A stretch of DNA of 64,000 bases. Origin: Halobacteriovoraceae bacterium. Lineage in GTDB: Bacteria > Bdellovibrionota > Bacteriovoracia > Bacteriovoracales > Bacteriovoracaceae. Shown piece after piece: positions 34,587 through 43,314 of this stretch (its first letter is position 1; each line of letters starts with the position of its first letter). The translations under genes and the position numbers were made by a program. The DNA lies in the NCBI GenBank assembly GCA_002718735.1, contig PBFR01000022.1, forward strand, positions 1-64,000, in the 5' to 3' direction. The notes beneath the pieces are model-generated. The model saw only the letters and a list, made by a program, of their open reading frames with translations. It did no database searches and was not told the DNA's origin.

Positions 34587-35915
34587 ATGGATTATAAGTT
34601 TCCGAAAGACTTTTTCTTTGGCGTATCAAATGCCGCCGCCCAAGTAGAAGATGGGCTTAGCGATCCGTGGCTAAAGCTTGCTGAGCAAGACAAAGTTAGC
34701 TGCTTTAAAGATGTGGCCCATGCAAAGGATAGACTAAGATTTTGGACCAACCCAAATATTGAAATTGAATTGGCACAAGAGCTTGGAGTGGATGTATTTA
34801 GAATGAGCTTTGAGTGGAGTCGTCTTGTTCCGGAAAAAAACACTTGGGATCAAGAGTCTGCACTACGCTACAGAGATATTTTGCTATCTTTAAAATCCAA
34901 AGGCATTAAAGTCATGGCCACACTATTTCACCACAGTGTGCCTACTTGGTTTCAAGATGCTGGTGGTTGGAGTAAAAGAGAATCGGTGGATGATTTTAGC
35001 TTTTATTCTAAAAAAGCACTGGATGCTTTTTCCGATCTTGTAGACTGGTGGATAACTTTAAATGAGCCCGTACCATGGTCCTATTTAACATACAAAGAAG
35101 GGATCTTTCCTCCAGGGATTAAAGGAAGTATTCGCTCTCACAATCAATCTCTAAAAAATATGGCCAAGGCCCACAATTCTTTTTATGCATTCGCTCATCA
35201 AAGCCATCCAAGCATTAAAATTGGGCTAGCACACCATATGGGTTGGCATAGAGGAAGAGGTATTTTTAATAAACTCCTCGCAATTGTTACAGACTATCTC
35301 ACCCACTGGAGTTTTATAAAGTTGATTGGAAAGAACATGGACTTTTTTGGAATCAACTACTATGGAGCAGAATGGATGACTCTCAAAGGCCCTGCTCAAT
35401 ATCCTGACCTCGAGTACTCCGACGCCGGTAGAGCAGTCTCCCCTCTAGGCCTTGAAGTTCAATTAAAAAGAATTCACAAACGCTACCCAGACACACCGAT
35501 AATCATTAGCGAGAATGGAGTTGGTGATGATGAAGACTGGGTTCGGCCGACCTATATTCATGAGCACCTCGCGGCAATTTATAAGTGTATAAATCAAGGC
35601 ATTCAAGTGATTGGCTATATCCATTGGACTCTTAGTGATAACTTTGAGTGGTCTGATGGATACGGGCCTAAGTTTGGACTTGTTAAAGTAGAGAGAGAAA
35701 AAAACCTTAAAAGAACACCTAGAGAATCATTTGAAATTTATAAAGAAATCTGCAAACAAAAAGGCTTCACCTTTGAAGCTCGAAATCAAGCTTGGGAAAA
35801 GTATAAAAGCAAAAAAGGACTTAAAAGAAACTACTGGCGCTCTGACGACAATAGATCTGGACTAAACTCACCTAAAAAACGAATCATGGGTATAAATGAC
35901 TGGCGACATAAGTAA
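34587..35915 (+). CDS. glycoside hydrolase family 1 (beta-glucosidase-like)
   Basis: 442 residues, a (beta/alpha)8 barrel with both catalytic glutamates: TLNEP (acid/base, near residue 157) and ISENG (nucleophile, near 306). Other GH1 signatures are FFFGVSNAAAQVE at the N-terminus, FRMSFEWSRL, FHHSVPTW and YIHWTLSDNFEW. It retains beta-glycosides through a covalent intermediate in the cytoplasm. The last 40 residues are a basic extension. The substrate is unknown. Pairing with an M14-like peptidase suggests use of a glycopeptide or wall fragment, but this is inference. Confidence 0.92.
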   Translation: MDYKFPKDFFFGVSNAAAQVEDGLSDPWLKLAEQDKVSCFKDVAHAKDRLRFWTNPNIEIELAQELGVDVFRMSFEWSRLVPEKNTWDQESALRYRDILLSLKSKGIKVMATLFHHSVPTWFQDAGGWSKRESVDDFSFYSKKALDAFSDLVDWWITLNEPVPWSYLTYKEGIFPPGIKGSIRSHNQSLKNMAKAHNSFYAFAHQSHPSIKIGLAHHMGWHRGRGIFNKLLAIVTDYLTHWSFIKLIGKNMDFFGINYYGAEWMTLKGPAQYPDLEYSDAGRAVSPLGLEVQLKRIHKRYPDTPIIISENGVGDDEDWVRPTYIHEHLAAIYKCINQGIQVIGYIHWTLSDNFEWSDGYGPKFGLVKVEREKNLKRTPRESFEIYKEICKQKGFTFEARNQAWEKYKSKKGLKRNYWRSDDNRSGLNSPKKRIMGINDWRHK

Positions 35916-36010
35916 TTAAAATCTCAAAAAATTAAAGATTTCTTAAAATGAGACCGACTAGAACTATACAGTACTCGTGATGAGATAAGCTAACTTATAG
36001 GAGCTTTAAG

Positions 36011-37393
36011 GTGGCACGTTTTTTACTAATGCTTTGTGTTTTACTTATTGCTGGTTGTGGTGGCAGTGCCGGAGGCAAGCTTAACCTAAATGGAAATAGC
36101 AGCAATGACTCACAGTCCTTGCCCTCAAATAATTTTTCAATAATAGAAAACTACAATAAAGCACTTAGCTTAAAGTACCCAAACACTTTTACAGGAACAA
36201 CCTGTGAAGTGACAGATGAGGTGGGTGTAACAATAGCAAATGCATGCACCTGCAGCCTTGGAACCTGTCAAGTTGAGTTTAATCCCGCAACAGCTGGGAG
36301 TGCAAGCTTCAACTACAGTATCAGCGACAATGGTGCCAATAACTACGAAGCAAAAGGGAATCTTACAGTCAAACCAATAGTGCCTTTTCAGTCTGTTTGG
36401 CGGGTTGGAAATGTATCATATGGTGATGGAGACTTAACTGTAACACTTCCCTTGTTAAGTGGACGAGAGTATGACTTCACAGTTGATTGGGGTGATGGCA
36501 ACACGGATACTATCACCTCCCATGATGATGTGGACAAAAATCATACCTATGCTTCTGCGGGAGATTACACCATCTCTATCTCAGGTTTAGTTGAAGCATG
36601 GTATTTTGCAAACACTGGCGACAAAGATAAAATCATAGCGGTTACAGAACTGGGTACCGTTGGATGGAGGGAGTTTTGGCGAGCATTTAGAGGATGCACT
36701 AACCTAACAACCTTTGAGGGCGGCGATTTGTCGAATGTCACATCGATCTCAGATATGTTTAGTGATTCGCCAAACGTCACTCCTAACACTTCGGGATGGA
36801 ACACGCAAAATATAAAAAACATGGGGAATGCATTTCGAAATGCCGCGTCTGCAAATCCAGACACATCGAATTGGGATACCTCAAGTCTCACTAATCTACA
36901 GAGTACGTTTGATGGTGCCACCTCTGCGAATCCGGACGTTAGTAACTGGGATACTTCAAGGGTTACAACAATTTTAGCCACCTTTGCTAATTCAACTATA
37001 AACCCTGATGTTAGTAAATGGGATACATCAAATGTGACAGTTATGAGTACTGCATTCTATCAAAATACTGCTGCAAACCCAGATGTTAGCAATTGGGACA
37101 CTTCTAAAGTTCTTGGGTTTGACTCAATGTTTAACGGAGCCACTTTAGCAAATCCAGACATGTCAGGCTGGGATTTCTCGAGCATACTTACTTTTACTCA
37201 ATCTGTAGGTGACATGTTTAATGGAAATACATCTTTATCAACGGAAAATTATAATAATCTTCTTATTGGTCTAGATGCCACAGGCATAAGCAACCTAAAT
37301 CTGCATGGCGGCTCTGCAACTTGTAGTGGTGCGGGCTGCACAGCTAAGGCAAATCTTCAGGGTCGATCCTGGACTATCACCGACGGTGTTTAA
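36011..37393 (+). CDS. lipoprotein with PKD-like domain and six DUF285 repeats (paralogue A)
   Basis: 460 residues, lipobox LLIAGC (Cys16). Residues about 45-125 form a conserved N-terminal domain with a CSCSLGTCQ-type Cys cluster (CTCSLGTC here). About 130-215 is PKD-like (VDWGDGNTD, HTYASAGDYTISISG). About 235-400 holds six roughly 24-residue DUF285/BspA-type repeats with NPDxSxWDTSxV cores. The end has GGSATCSGAGC. DUF285 proteins are often surface adhesins. It starts with GTG after GGAG. First of three dispersed paralogues. Confidence 0.85.
   Translation: MARFLLMLCVLLIAGCGGSAGGKLNLNGNSSNDSQSLPSNNFSIIENYNKALSLKYPNTFTGTTCEVTDEVGVTIANACTCSLGTCQVEFNPATAGSASFNYSISDNGANNYEAKGNLTVKPIVPFQSVWRVGNVSYGDGDLTVTLPLLSGREYDFTVDWGDGNTDTITSHDDVDKNHTYASAGDYTISISGLVEAWYFANTGDKDKIIAVTELGTVGWREFWRAFRGCTNLTTFEGGDLSNVTSISDMFSDSPNVTPNTSGWNTQNIKNMGNAFRNAASANPDTSNWDTSSLTNLQSTFDGATSANPDVSNWDTSRVTTILATFANSTINPDVSKWDTSNVTVMSTAFYQNTAANPDVSNWDTSKVLGFDSMFNGATLANPDMSGWDFSSILTFTQSVGDMFNGNTSLSTENYNNLLIGLDATGISNLNLHGGSATCSGAGCTAKANLQGRSWTITDGV
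36713..37215 (+). repeat. DUF285 coding repeats, six units
   Basis: Roughly 72-75-base units encoding N-P-D-x-S-x-W-D-T-S-x-V-x-x-M-x-x-x-F. Units are diverged but in register. Confidence 0.75.
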
Positions 37394-37664
37394 GAAAGCA
37401 CTCAGTTTATATAATGGGCCTGCATCAATAGTGTGTTTATCTTTATTGGAATAGGATTTCACTTAAAGGGCCACCCCTCCAAATTTGAAACTCTATTAAC
37501 AAAACCATCATATTTGAGGTGCTGCCACACATTTTGGGCTATCAAGTAGGTTCTGGGAACTTTATGCCTTTAGTGGCGTAAGTTAAAATCCAATATTTAT
37601 AGCCACTTAGCACAACTTTAAAATTAACTTTTGTTAATAGTCTGCATTGCTCAATAATAAAAGT

Positions 37665-39407
37665 ATGAAGACTTTCTTAAAAATTGCAGGCCTATTAATT
37701 TCTACTTTTATTTTTTCAAGTTGTTTGGATGAGGTAAAAGAAGCAGCTCAAGCTTTAGAGGACAACTTCCCTCCACCGGAAGAGAGCTCGCCCACAGAGT
37801 CAAACCAAGACGAAACACCTGAACAAGCTCCAGGCCCAACTAAGTTTACTGCCTCTCTTATTGCAGGATATGAACAGACTCTACGACTAAAGTATGACAA
37901 TCAGTTTGTTGGAACTTCTTGCTCTATAGTAGACCCAGTTGGCCTTACCATCAATCAAGCATGCTCGTGTCTGGATGGAGTTTGCTCAGCTGAAGTTGCA
38001 ACACCTTCCACTAGTGGATATGGAAGTTTTTCTTACACTGTAACAGATGGAGTAGAACAGTATCAAAGAGAGGCCGAATTAAATATTAAAGACATAAATG
38101 CAGTCAAGATGACTTTTAGAATCGGAAACGTTTCTTATGGTGACGGAGACCTGACTCTTACACTCCCGCTCGTTCAAGATTACCGCTACGACTTCACAAT
38201 TGACTGGGGAGATGGCAACTCTTCTGCGGTGACTTCCTATAACGATCCGGATATTGAACACACTTACGCCTCTGCGGGTGATTACTCTATAACAATATTA
38301 GGCCAGGTTGAGGCATGGAGCTTTGATGCCAAGGGAGACAAAGACAAACTAATATCAGTTGAGGAACTGGGCACTGTTGGATGGGTGAACCTAGACAGTG
38401 CATTTGATGGTTGCTCCAACTTAACAACAGTGTTTGGTGGAGACACTTCTAATGTGGTGAATATGGCCAGAATGTTCTACGACGCCGTACAGGCAAGGCC
38501 AGACACATCAACTTGGAACACTGGCAATGTAACTAGAATTTCTTCAATGTTTAATGGTGCAACTGTTGCGACCCCAGATACAAGCAACTGGGACACCTCT
38601 AATATGAAAAGTATTAGCTGGGCATTCAGAGATGCGATTGCGGCCAACCCAAATACATCGAACTGGGATACTTCAAATGTAACAGACATGTCGGGAATAT
38701 TTTATAATGCCGAATCTGCCACACCAGACACTAGCGGGTGGAACACCTCTAAAGTAACTAATATGGGATACATGTTTCACGGTGCGGATATCGCCAACCC
38801 AGACACAAGCAACTGGGATACTTCAAAAGTCACCGACATGATAAACATGTTTACCAATGCGGATCTTGCCAACCCAGACACCTCTAAATGGGATGTTTCA
38901 AGTGTTACTAGAATGTCTAATTTGTTTTATGGCACTGACTCTGCAGACCCAGACGTCTCCAATTGGAACACATCAAACGTTAAAAGATTTAATGGGATGT
39001 TCTGGGGCTCAAAGGCTGCAGACCCCGATGTAAGAAACTGGGATTTAAGCAGTGCAACGGTTATAAATCAAATGTTTAAAAACTCAAAGGCCAATCCAGA
39101 CGTTTCTCAATGGGATACTTCAGGTGTCGAAAACATGTTTGAACTCTTTAGAGGCGCTTCCAGGGCAGATCCAGACATGTCCAATTGGGACTTTTCAAGC
39201 GTCACAAGTGTTAAGGATATGTTTTATGGCGTTACCATTTCTACCTACAATTACGACACTTACCTAATACGCTTAGACGCTACTGCACCTAACGGACTGA
39301 CAGCTAATGGCGGAGGCTCAACTTACACCTCATCTGGAGCTGGCGGCTCAGCGAGAGCAAGCTTAATTGGCAAAGGGTGGACCATCTCTGATGGTGGTGG
39401 GATATAA
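37665..39407 (+). CDS. lipoprotein with PKD-like domain and ten DUF285 repeats (paralogue B)
   Basis: 580 residues, lipobox FSSC (about Cys17). A Glu/Pro-rich acidic linker (about 20-65) is followed by the shared N-terminal domain (CSIVDPVGL, CSCLDGVC), a PKD-like domain (IDWGDGNSS, HTYASAGDYSITI), and ten DUF285 repeats, with a Gly/Ser-rich tail. The tail lacks the Cys pair of the other two paralogues (GGGSTYTSSGAGGSA). ATG at 37665 starts the signal peptide. An upstream in-frame TTG adds only six residues. Probable cell-surface adhesion role. Confidence 0.85.
   Translation: MKTFLKIAGLLISTFIFSSCLDEVKEAAQALEDNFPPPEESSPTESNQDETPEQAPGPTKFTASLIAGYEQTLRLKYDNQFVGTSCSIVDPVGLTINQACSCLDGVCSAEVATPSTSGYGSFSYTVTDGVEQYQREAELNIKDINAVKMTFRIGNVSYGDGDLTLTLPLVQDYRYDFTIDWGDGNSSAVTSYNDPDIEHTYASAGDYSITILGQVEAWSFDAKGDKDKLISVEELGTVGWVNLDSAFDGCSNLTTVFGGDTSNVVNMARMFYDAVQARPDTSTWNTGNVTRISSMFNGATVATPDTSNWDTSNMKSISWAFRDAIAANPNTSNWDTSNVTDMSGIFYNAESATPDTSGWNTSKVTNMGYMFHGADIANPDTSNWDTSKVTDMINMFTNADLANPDTSKWDVSSVTRMSNLFYGTDSADPDVSNWNTSNVKRFNGMFWGSKAADPDVRNWDLSSATVINQMFKNSKANPDVSQWDTSGVENMFELFRGASRADPDMSNWDFSSVTSVKDMFYGVTISTYNYDTYLIRLDATAPNGLTANGGGSTYTSSGAGGSARASLIGKGWTISDGGGI
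38450..39230 (+). repeat. DUF285 coding repeats, ten units
   Basis: Ten roughly 24-25-residue units in register. They share the W-D/N-T-S core with the arrays in the two neighbouring paralogues. Confidence 0.75.
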
Positions 39408-39746
39408 AAGCTAAGATCTTGTTAATATTGATGAATGAGATTTTGAAAGCATAGAAAGTTGAATCAACCTCTTAGCTTTGCTAGTATTTTAGAACATGAT
39501 CAGGTGGTGGGGTGCTGGATACACCCCACCTAAATCATCGTTTGATTAAGTCTAGAATTGAATTAATAATATCCAAAACTAGCTTTTAATCAAAGTCAAA
39601 ACCCTGATTATGTCTTCCATAACAAAAACCTTTGTTAGAGGCTCCCCTTCATTGGGGAGTTATGGAAACCTGCAGAACTTTTACAGTCCTGCAGGTGAAA
39701 TTTCTTTTTAATTGATTAGAGGGACAAGAAGCTTTTCAAATATGAA
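39408..39746. other. non-coding gap holding three strong hairpins
   Basis: No supported gene. Hairpins are GGTGGGGTG/CACCCCACC (39506-39530), CTCCCC/GGGGAG (39642-39659) and ACCTGCAG/CTGCAGGT with an inner 3-bp stem (39668-39696). Only the third has a T-rich stretch nearby (TTTCTTTTTA at 39700-39709), so it may terminate paralogue B weakly. The first two lack a T-run. Confidence 0.55.
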
Positions 39747-40520
39747 TTAGAGCTTAATGGCCTTGGTGGCAATGAAGCAGTCGATGTAATTATTTAGAAG
39801 CCCGTTTTCTTCCGTCCAAGAGTCCTCATAGAAACCAGTGATGGCAAACCCTGCTCTAATTTGACCACCAATTTGATCATGCAGAGAATGTCCAAATGCC
39901 AACGGTTCCCCTTTGTCAGTATATCTTTTTCTTTCTTCGTCAGTAGGGCTTGTTAGATCAGAGTAAGGAACTTTGTATTTAACTTGAAGTATACCTTCAT
40001 CCTCTTTTTCGGGATCCATGATAAATGATATAGGATTGCAGAAACCAGATAGAAGAGAGCCGCCTTTTCTCAAAACGCGATATGCTTCTTTCCATACAGG
40101 ATTAATATCTGGAACAAAGCAATTCGAACATGGATGGAAAATAAAATCAAAAGATTCATCCTCAAAACAGGAAAGATCTTTCATGTCTCCCTGTACTAGC
40201 TTCATGTCAAGTCCATCTCTTTCAGCGACAAGTTTGTCCTGTCCCAGCTGGCCAGTGGAATTATCAAAGATTGTGACCTCTGCTCCCGCAGCTGCAAAGA
40301 TAGGGCCCTGTTGTCCACCGGCAGAGGCAAGGCCTAAAACCTTTTTACCTTTCAAACTAGGAAACCACTCCCGTGGAACAGGCCTTAAGGGTGTAAGCAC
40401 AACTTCCCATTTGCCTTCCTTTGCCTTTTGAATTTGCTCACTAGTTACTGGGATTGTCCACTCGCCCTTCTCAGACACCTGACGGTCCCATGCCTCTCTA
40501 TTGTATTTAAGTAAGTCCAT
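39747..40520 (-). CDS. SAM-dependent methyltransferase (class I)
   Basis: 257 residues with a Rossmann methyltransferase core. Motif I is VLGLASAGGQQGP (about 61-73), then AEVTIFDNSTGQL (acidic end of strand 2), QGDMKDLS, FDFIFHPCSN and the VLRKGGSLL hairpin. The N-terminal region has NREAWDRQV, typical of small-molecule methyltransferases (Methyltransf_11). The substrate cannot be read. It lies between two DUF285 lipoprotein genes on the opposite strand and seems transcribed alone. Confidence 0.88.
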   Translation of the reverse strand: MDLLKYNREAWDRQVSEKGEWTIPVTSEQIQKAKEGKWEVVLTPLRPVPREWFPSLKGKKVLGLASAGGQQGPIFAAAGAEVTIFDNSTGQLGQDKLVAERDGLDMKLVQGDMKDLSCFEDESFDFIFHPCSNCFVPDINPVWKEAYRVLRKGGSLLSGFCNPISFIMDPEKEDEGILQVKYKVPYSDLTSPTDEERKRYTDKGEPLAFGHSLHDQIGGQIRAGFAITGFYEDSWTEENGLLNNYIDCFIATKAIKL

Positions 40521-40730
40521 TTAAGAATGTTAGCCGTTTTGATACGTATAGAAAAGTTGAACCTCGCCCAAAAACATTGTCAAAATACTTAAGCTTAAGT
40601 TTAGCTAACTGTTCCAACAGTTTAAGAACCCCTCTCGTAAATAACTGAATTCAAATATATTTAGTACTGCTTTAGTTCACATTTACGCCAAAAATGTCGA
40701 AAGCATTCTACAAGGAATTAAAGTGTAATT

Positions 40731-42395
40731 ATGAATAGATTAATTGTTTTAGCATTAACAGTTTTTTTTAGTGTGTCCTGTGGGAAAGTCAATATTGACT
40801 TACTCATGCAAGAGCTTAATGAGCTCTCAGCTGATGAGGCCATAACTCTCATTGAGGATCACGAACAGACCATAAGTTTAAATTATAATCAAAACTTTAC
40901 AGCTACATCTTGCTCAATAACTTCTCTTGAAGGCGCGACCATCGCAACACCTTGTTCATGCACAGCTGGGGTATGCACCGTACAGATAATCCCAATTGGG
41001 TTAGGTGAAATTTCTTTACAATACTCAGTTAGCGATGGTGGATCCAACTCACACTCAAAGTCTATAAATGCCAGTGTAAAGGAAGTCATTCCATTCAAGT
41101 CCACTTGGCGTGTCGGAAACCCTTCATATGGTGATGGTGACTTAAGTGTTAGCCTTCCTTTAAGAAGCGGTTTTAATTATAACTTTACCGTTGACTGGGG
41201 TGACGGAGAGACAGATGAAATTACCTCATACAATGATCCTGACCTAGACCATCTATATAATAATTCAGGTGACTATCAGATAACAATCACTGGTCTTGTA
41301 GAGGCATGGCACTTCGCCAATACAGGTGACAAAGACAAAATTTTATCTATTGAAGAACTAGGAAGAGTTGGGTGGAGATCCTTTCAAGATGCCTTTTGGG
41401 GCTGTGATAATTTAACCACAGTTTCAGGCGGAGACACTTCAAATGTTACTGACATGGCGTGGATGTTTGATAGAGCTGCATCAGTCGTTCCGGATACAAG
41501 AACTTGGAAAACTTCTAATGTGAAAACTATGGTTGGCCTTTTTTACGGGGCAAGTGCAGCCAATCCCGACGTAAGCAACTGGGATGTTTCAAACGTTACT
41601 GATATGGAAGCAATGTTTTTTAATGCCACAAGTGCCAATCCAGATGTGAGCGACTGGGATACATCAAGCGTTCAAAACATGCGGTGGCTGTTTGTTAGAG
41701 CTTACGCCGCAAATCCAGACGTAAGAAAGTGGGACACATCTAGCGTTACCAATATGGCAGAAATGTTTTACGACGCTGATGCCGCAAATCCAGATGTAGG
41801 CCTTTGGAATACTTCAAATGTTACAGATATGAACGGTATGTTTGAGTACACCGCCATTGCGAATCCAGACGTTAGCAATTGGGACATGTCTAATGTTACT
41901 AATATAAGTGGAATGTTTTATAGCACCTCAGCTGCAAATCCTGATGTAAGTAAATGGGACACCTCGAGCGTTACAAACATGGATAGTTTATTTTCAAATA
42001 CGGCCGTGGCAGACCCTGATGTAAGCTCTTGGAACACTTCAAATGTAACGAATATGCGTGCCGTTTTCTATAGTGCTGATGCTGCCAACCCAGATGTAAG
42101 CCTTTGGGATACCTCTAATGTCACTACAATGGAGTCTATGTTCTACAACGCCGACTTTGCAAACCCAGATATGTCGACTTGGGACTTCTCATCTGTCACA
42201 AATGTAAGTGGTATGCTTGAGGGTGTAACAACTCTATCCACAACAAATTACAATAATCTCTTAATAAGAATGGAGGCCACTGCTCCGGATAACCTTAACT
42301 TTCATGGGGGTAGTGCTACTTGTAGTGGGGCTGGGTGTACAGCGAGAAGTAACCTCGATACAGTGAAAAATTGGAATATCACAGATGGTGTCTAA
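40731..42395 (+). CDS. lipoprotein with PKD-like domain and ten DUF285 repeats (paralogue C)
   Basis: 554 residues, lipobox FSVSC (Cys17). The N-terminal domain (CSITSLEGA, CSCTAGVC), PKD-like domain (VDWGDGETD, GDYQITITGL), ten DUF285 units (about 235-510) and tail GGSATCSGAGC match paralogue A most closely in its ends. The repeat count matches paralogue B. It may be a surface adhesin. The chance that repeat numbers vary between strains is high. The ATG has AAGGA some 14 bases upstream, a rather long distance. Confidence 0.85.
   Translation: MNRLIVLALTVFFSVSCGKVNIDLLMQELNELSADEAITLIEDHEQTISLNYNQNFTATSCSITSLEGATIATPCSCTAGVCTVQIIPIGLGEISLQYSVSDGGSNSHSKSINASVKEVIPFKSTWRVGNPSYGDGDLSVSLPLRSGFNYNFTVDWGDGETDEITSYNDPDLDHLYNNSGDYQITITGLVEAWHFANTGDKDKILSIEELGRVGWRSFQDAFWGCDNLTTVSGGDTSNVTDMAWMFDRAASVVPDTRTWKTSNVKTMVGLFYGASAANPDVSNWDVSNVTDMEAMFFNATSANPDVSDWDTSSVQNMRWLFVRAYAANPDVRKWDTSSVTNMAEMFYDADAANPDVGLWNTSNVTDMNGMFEYTAIANPDVSNWDMSNVTNISGMFYSTSAANPDVSKWDTSSVTNMDSLFSNTAVADPDVSSWNTSNVTNMRAVFYSADAANPDVSLWDTSNVTTMESMFYNADFANPDMSTWDFSSVTNVSGMLEGVTTLSTTNYNNLLIRMEATAPDNLNFHGGSATCSGAGCTARSNLDTVKNWNITDGV
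41435..42215 (+). repeat. DUF285 coding repeats, ten units
   Basis: Ten roughly 24-residue units with NPDVSxWDTSxV cores, in register with those of the other two paralogues. Confidence 0.75.
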
Positions 42396-42427
42396 ATTTC
42401 TGCACTGCAAGATGTAGAAAAAAAGTT

Positions 42428-42454
42428 TAGGCCAAAGAAGGCCTAATCTATTTA
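42428..42454 (+). terminator. possible terminator between paralogue C and lgt
   Basis: TTAGGCC / GGCCTAA (42428-42434, 42441-42447) is followed by TCTATTT, a weak T-run. Confidence 0.45.
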
Positions 42455-42487
42455 GACATTACCTTTCTATTTGCCTATACTTTTGGA

Positions 42488-43261
42488 ATGAAATGGAATG
42501 TTGACCCCGTATTGTTGAGTCTTGGCCCATTGGCCATTCGTTACTACAGCCTAATGTTTGTCATAGGCTTTGTTTCTATGGAGAAGTACGTTAAAGGTAT
42601 TTTTCAAAGAGCGGGAAAGGATCCAAACCTAGTTTCAACCTTAACTGTATATATTATAGCAGGGACATTTATTGGGGCCCGGCTGGCACACGTTCTGTTT
42701 TATGATCCGGTTTACTATTTCTCCAATCCATTTAGTATTATTAAAGTTTGGGAAGGTGGACTTGCAAGCCACGGTGGTTATGCCGGTGTTATTATTTCTG
42801 TTGTGCTTTTTTTAAGAAAGCACAAAGGAATTAATTTCTTTTGGTTGATGGACGCCATTGCAGGGCCTTGTCTATTTGTAGGCTCCCTCATAAGAATAGG
42901 AAACTTCTTTAACTCTGAGATTGTTGGGAAAGTAAGCGATGTGCCATGGGCGATTGTTTTTGAGAGAGTTGACCCACTGCCAAGACATCCAGCTCAGCTT
43001 TACGAGTCAATTGGCTACTTTACCATCGCAATGATTCTTGCGTGGATGTTTAGGTTTAAAGAAGAAAAGCTAAAGGCCGGTTCTGTGTTGGCAACAGCTA
43101 TTATAATGAGCTTTACCTTTAGATTCTTCATTGAGTTTGTTAAAGATAATCAATCTACTATATCCGCCAACTTGCCTATAAATATGGGACAGCTTCTAAG
43201 TATCGGTTTTGTAAGTTTTGGAGTGATTTTATTGCTTAAAATTCGCTCAAAAAAGGACTAG
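42488..43261 (+). CDS. lgt: prolipoprotein diacylglyceryl transferase
   Basis: A 257-residue, seven-helix inner-membrane enzyme. It transfers diacylglycerol from phosphatidylglycerol to the lipobox cysteine, the first step of lipoprotein maturation. Conserved parts are GARLAHVLFYD, GGLASHGGYAG (essential His/Gly region), GSLIRIGNFFNSEIVG (Lgt signature with Arg and Asn), PRHPAQLYES and a C-terminal FIEFVKDNQ. It fits the many lipoproteins in this window. Probably its own transcription unit. Confidence 0.95.
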   Translation: MKWNVDPVLLSLGPLAIRYYSLMFVIGFVSMEKYVKGIFQRAGKDPNLVSTLTVYIIAGTFIGARLAHVLFYDPVYYFSNPFSIIKVWEGGLASHGGYAGVIISVVLFLRKHKGINFFWLMDAIAGPCLFVGSLIRIGNFFNSEIVGKVSDVPWAIVFERVDPLPRHPAQLYESIGYFTIAMILAWMFRFKEEKLKAGSVLATAIIMSFTFRFFIEFVKDNQSTISANLPINMGQLLSIGFVSFGVILLLKIRSKKD

Positions 43262-43314
43262 ATCAATATTCGAATCCTCCCTGTCGCGCTATGATCATGG
43301 CCTTGGAGAATTAA

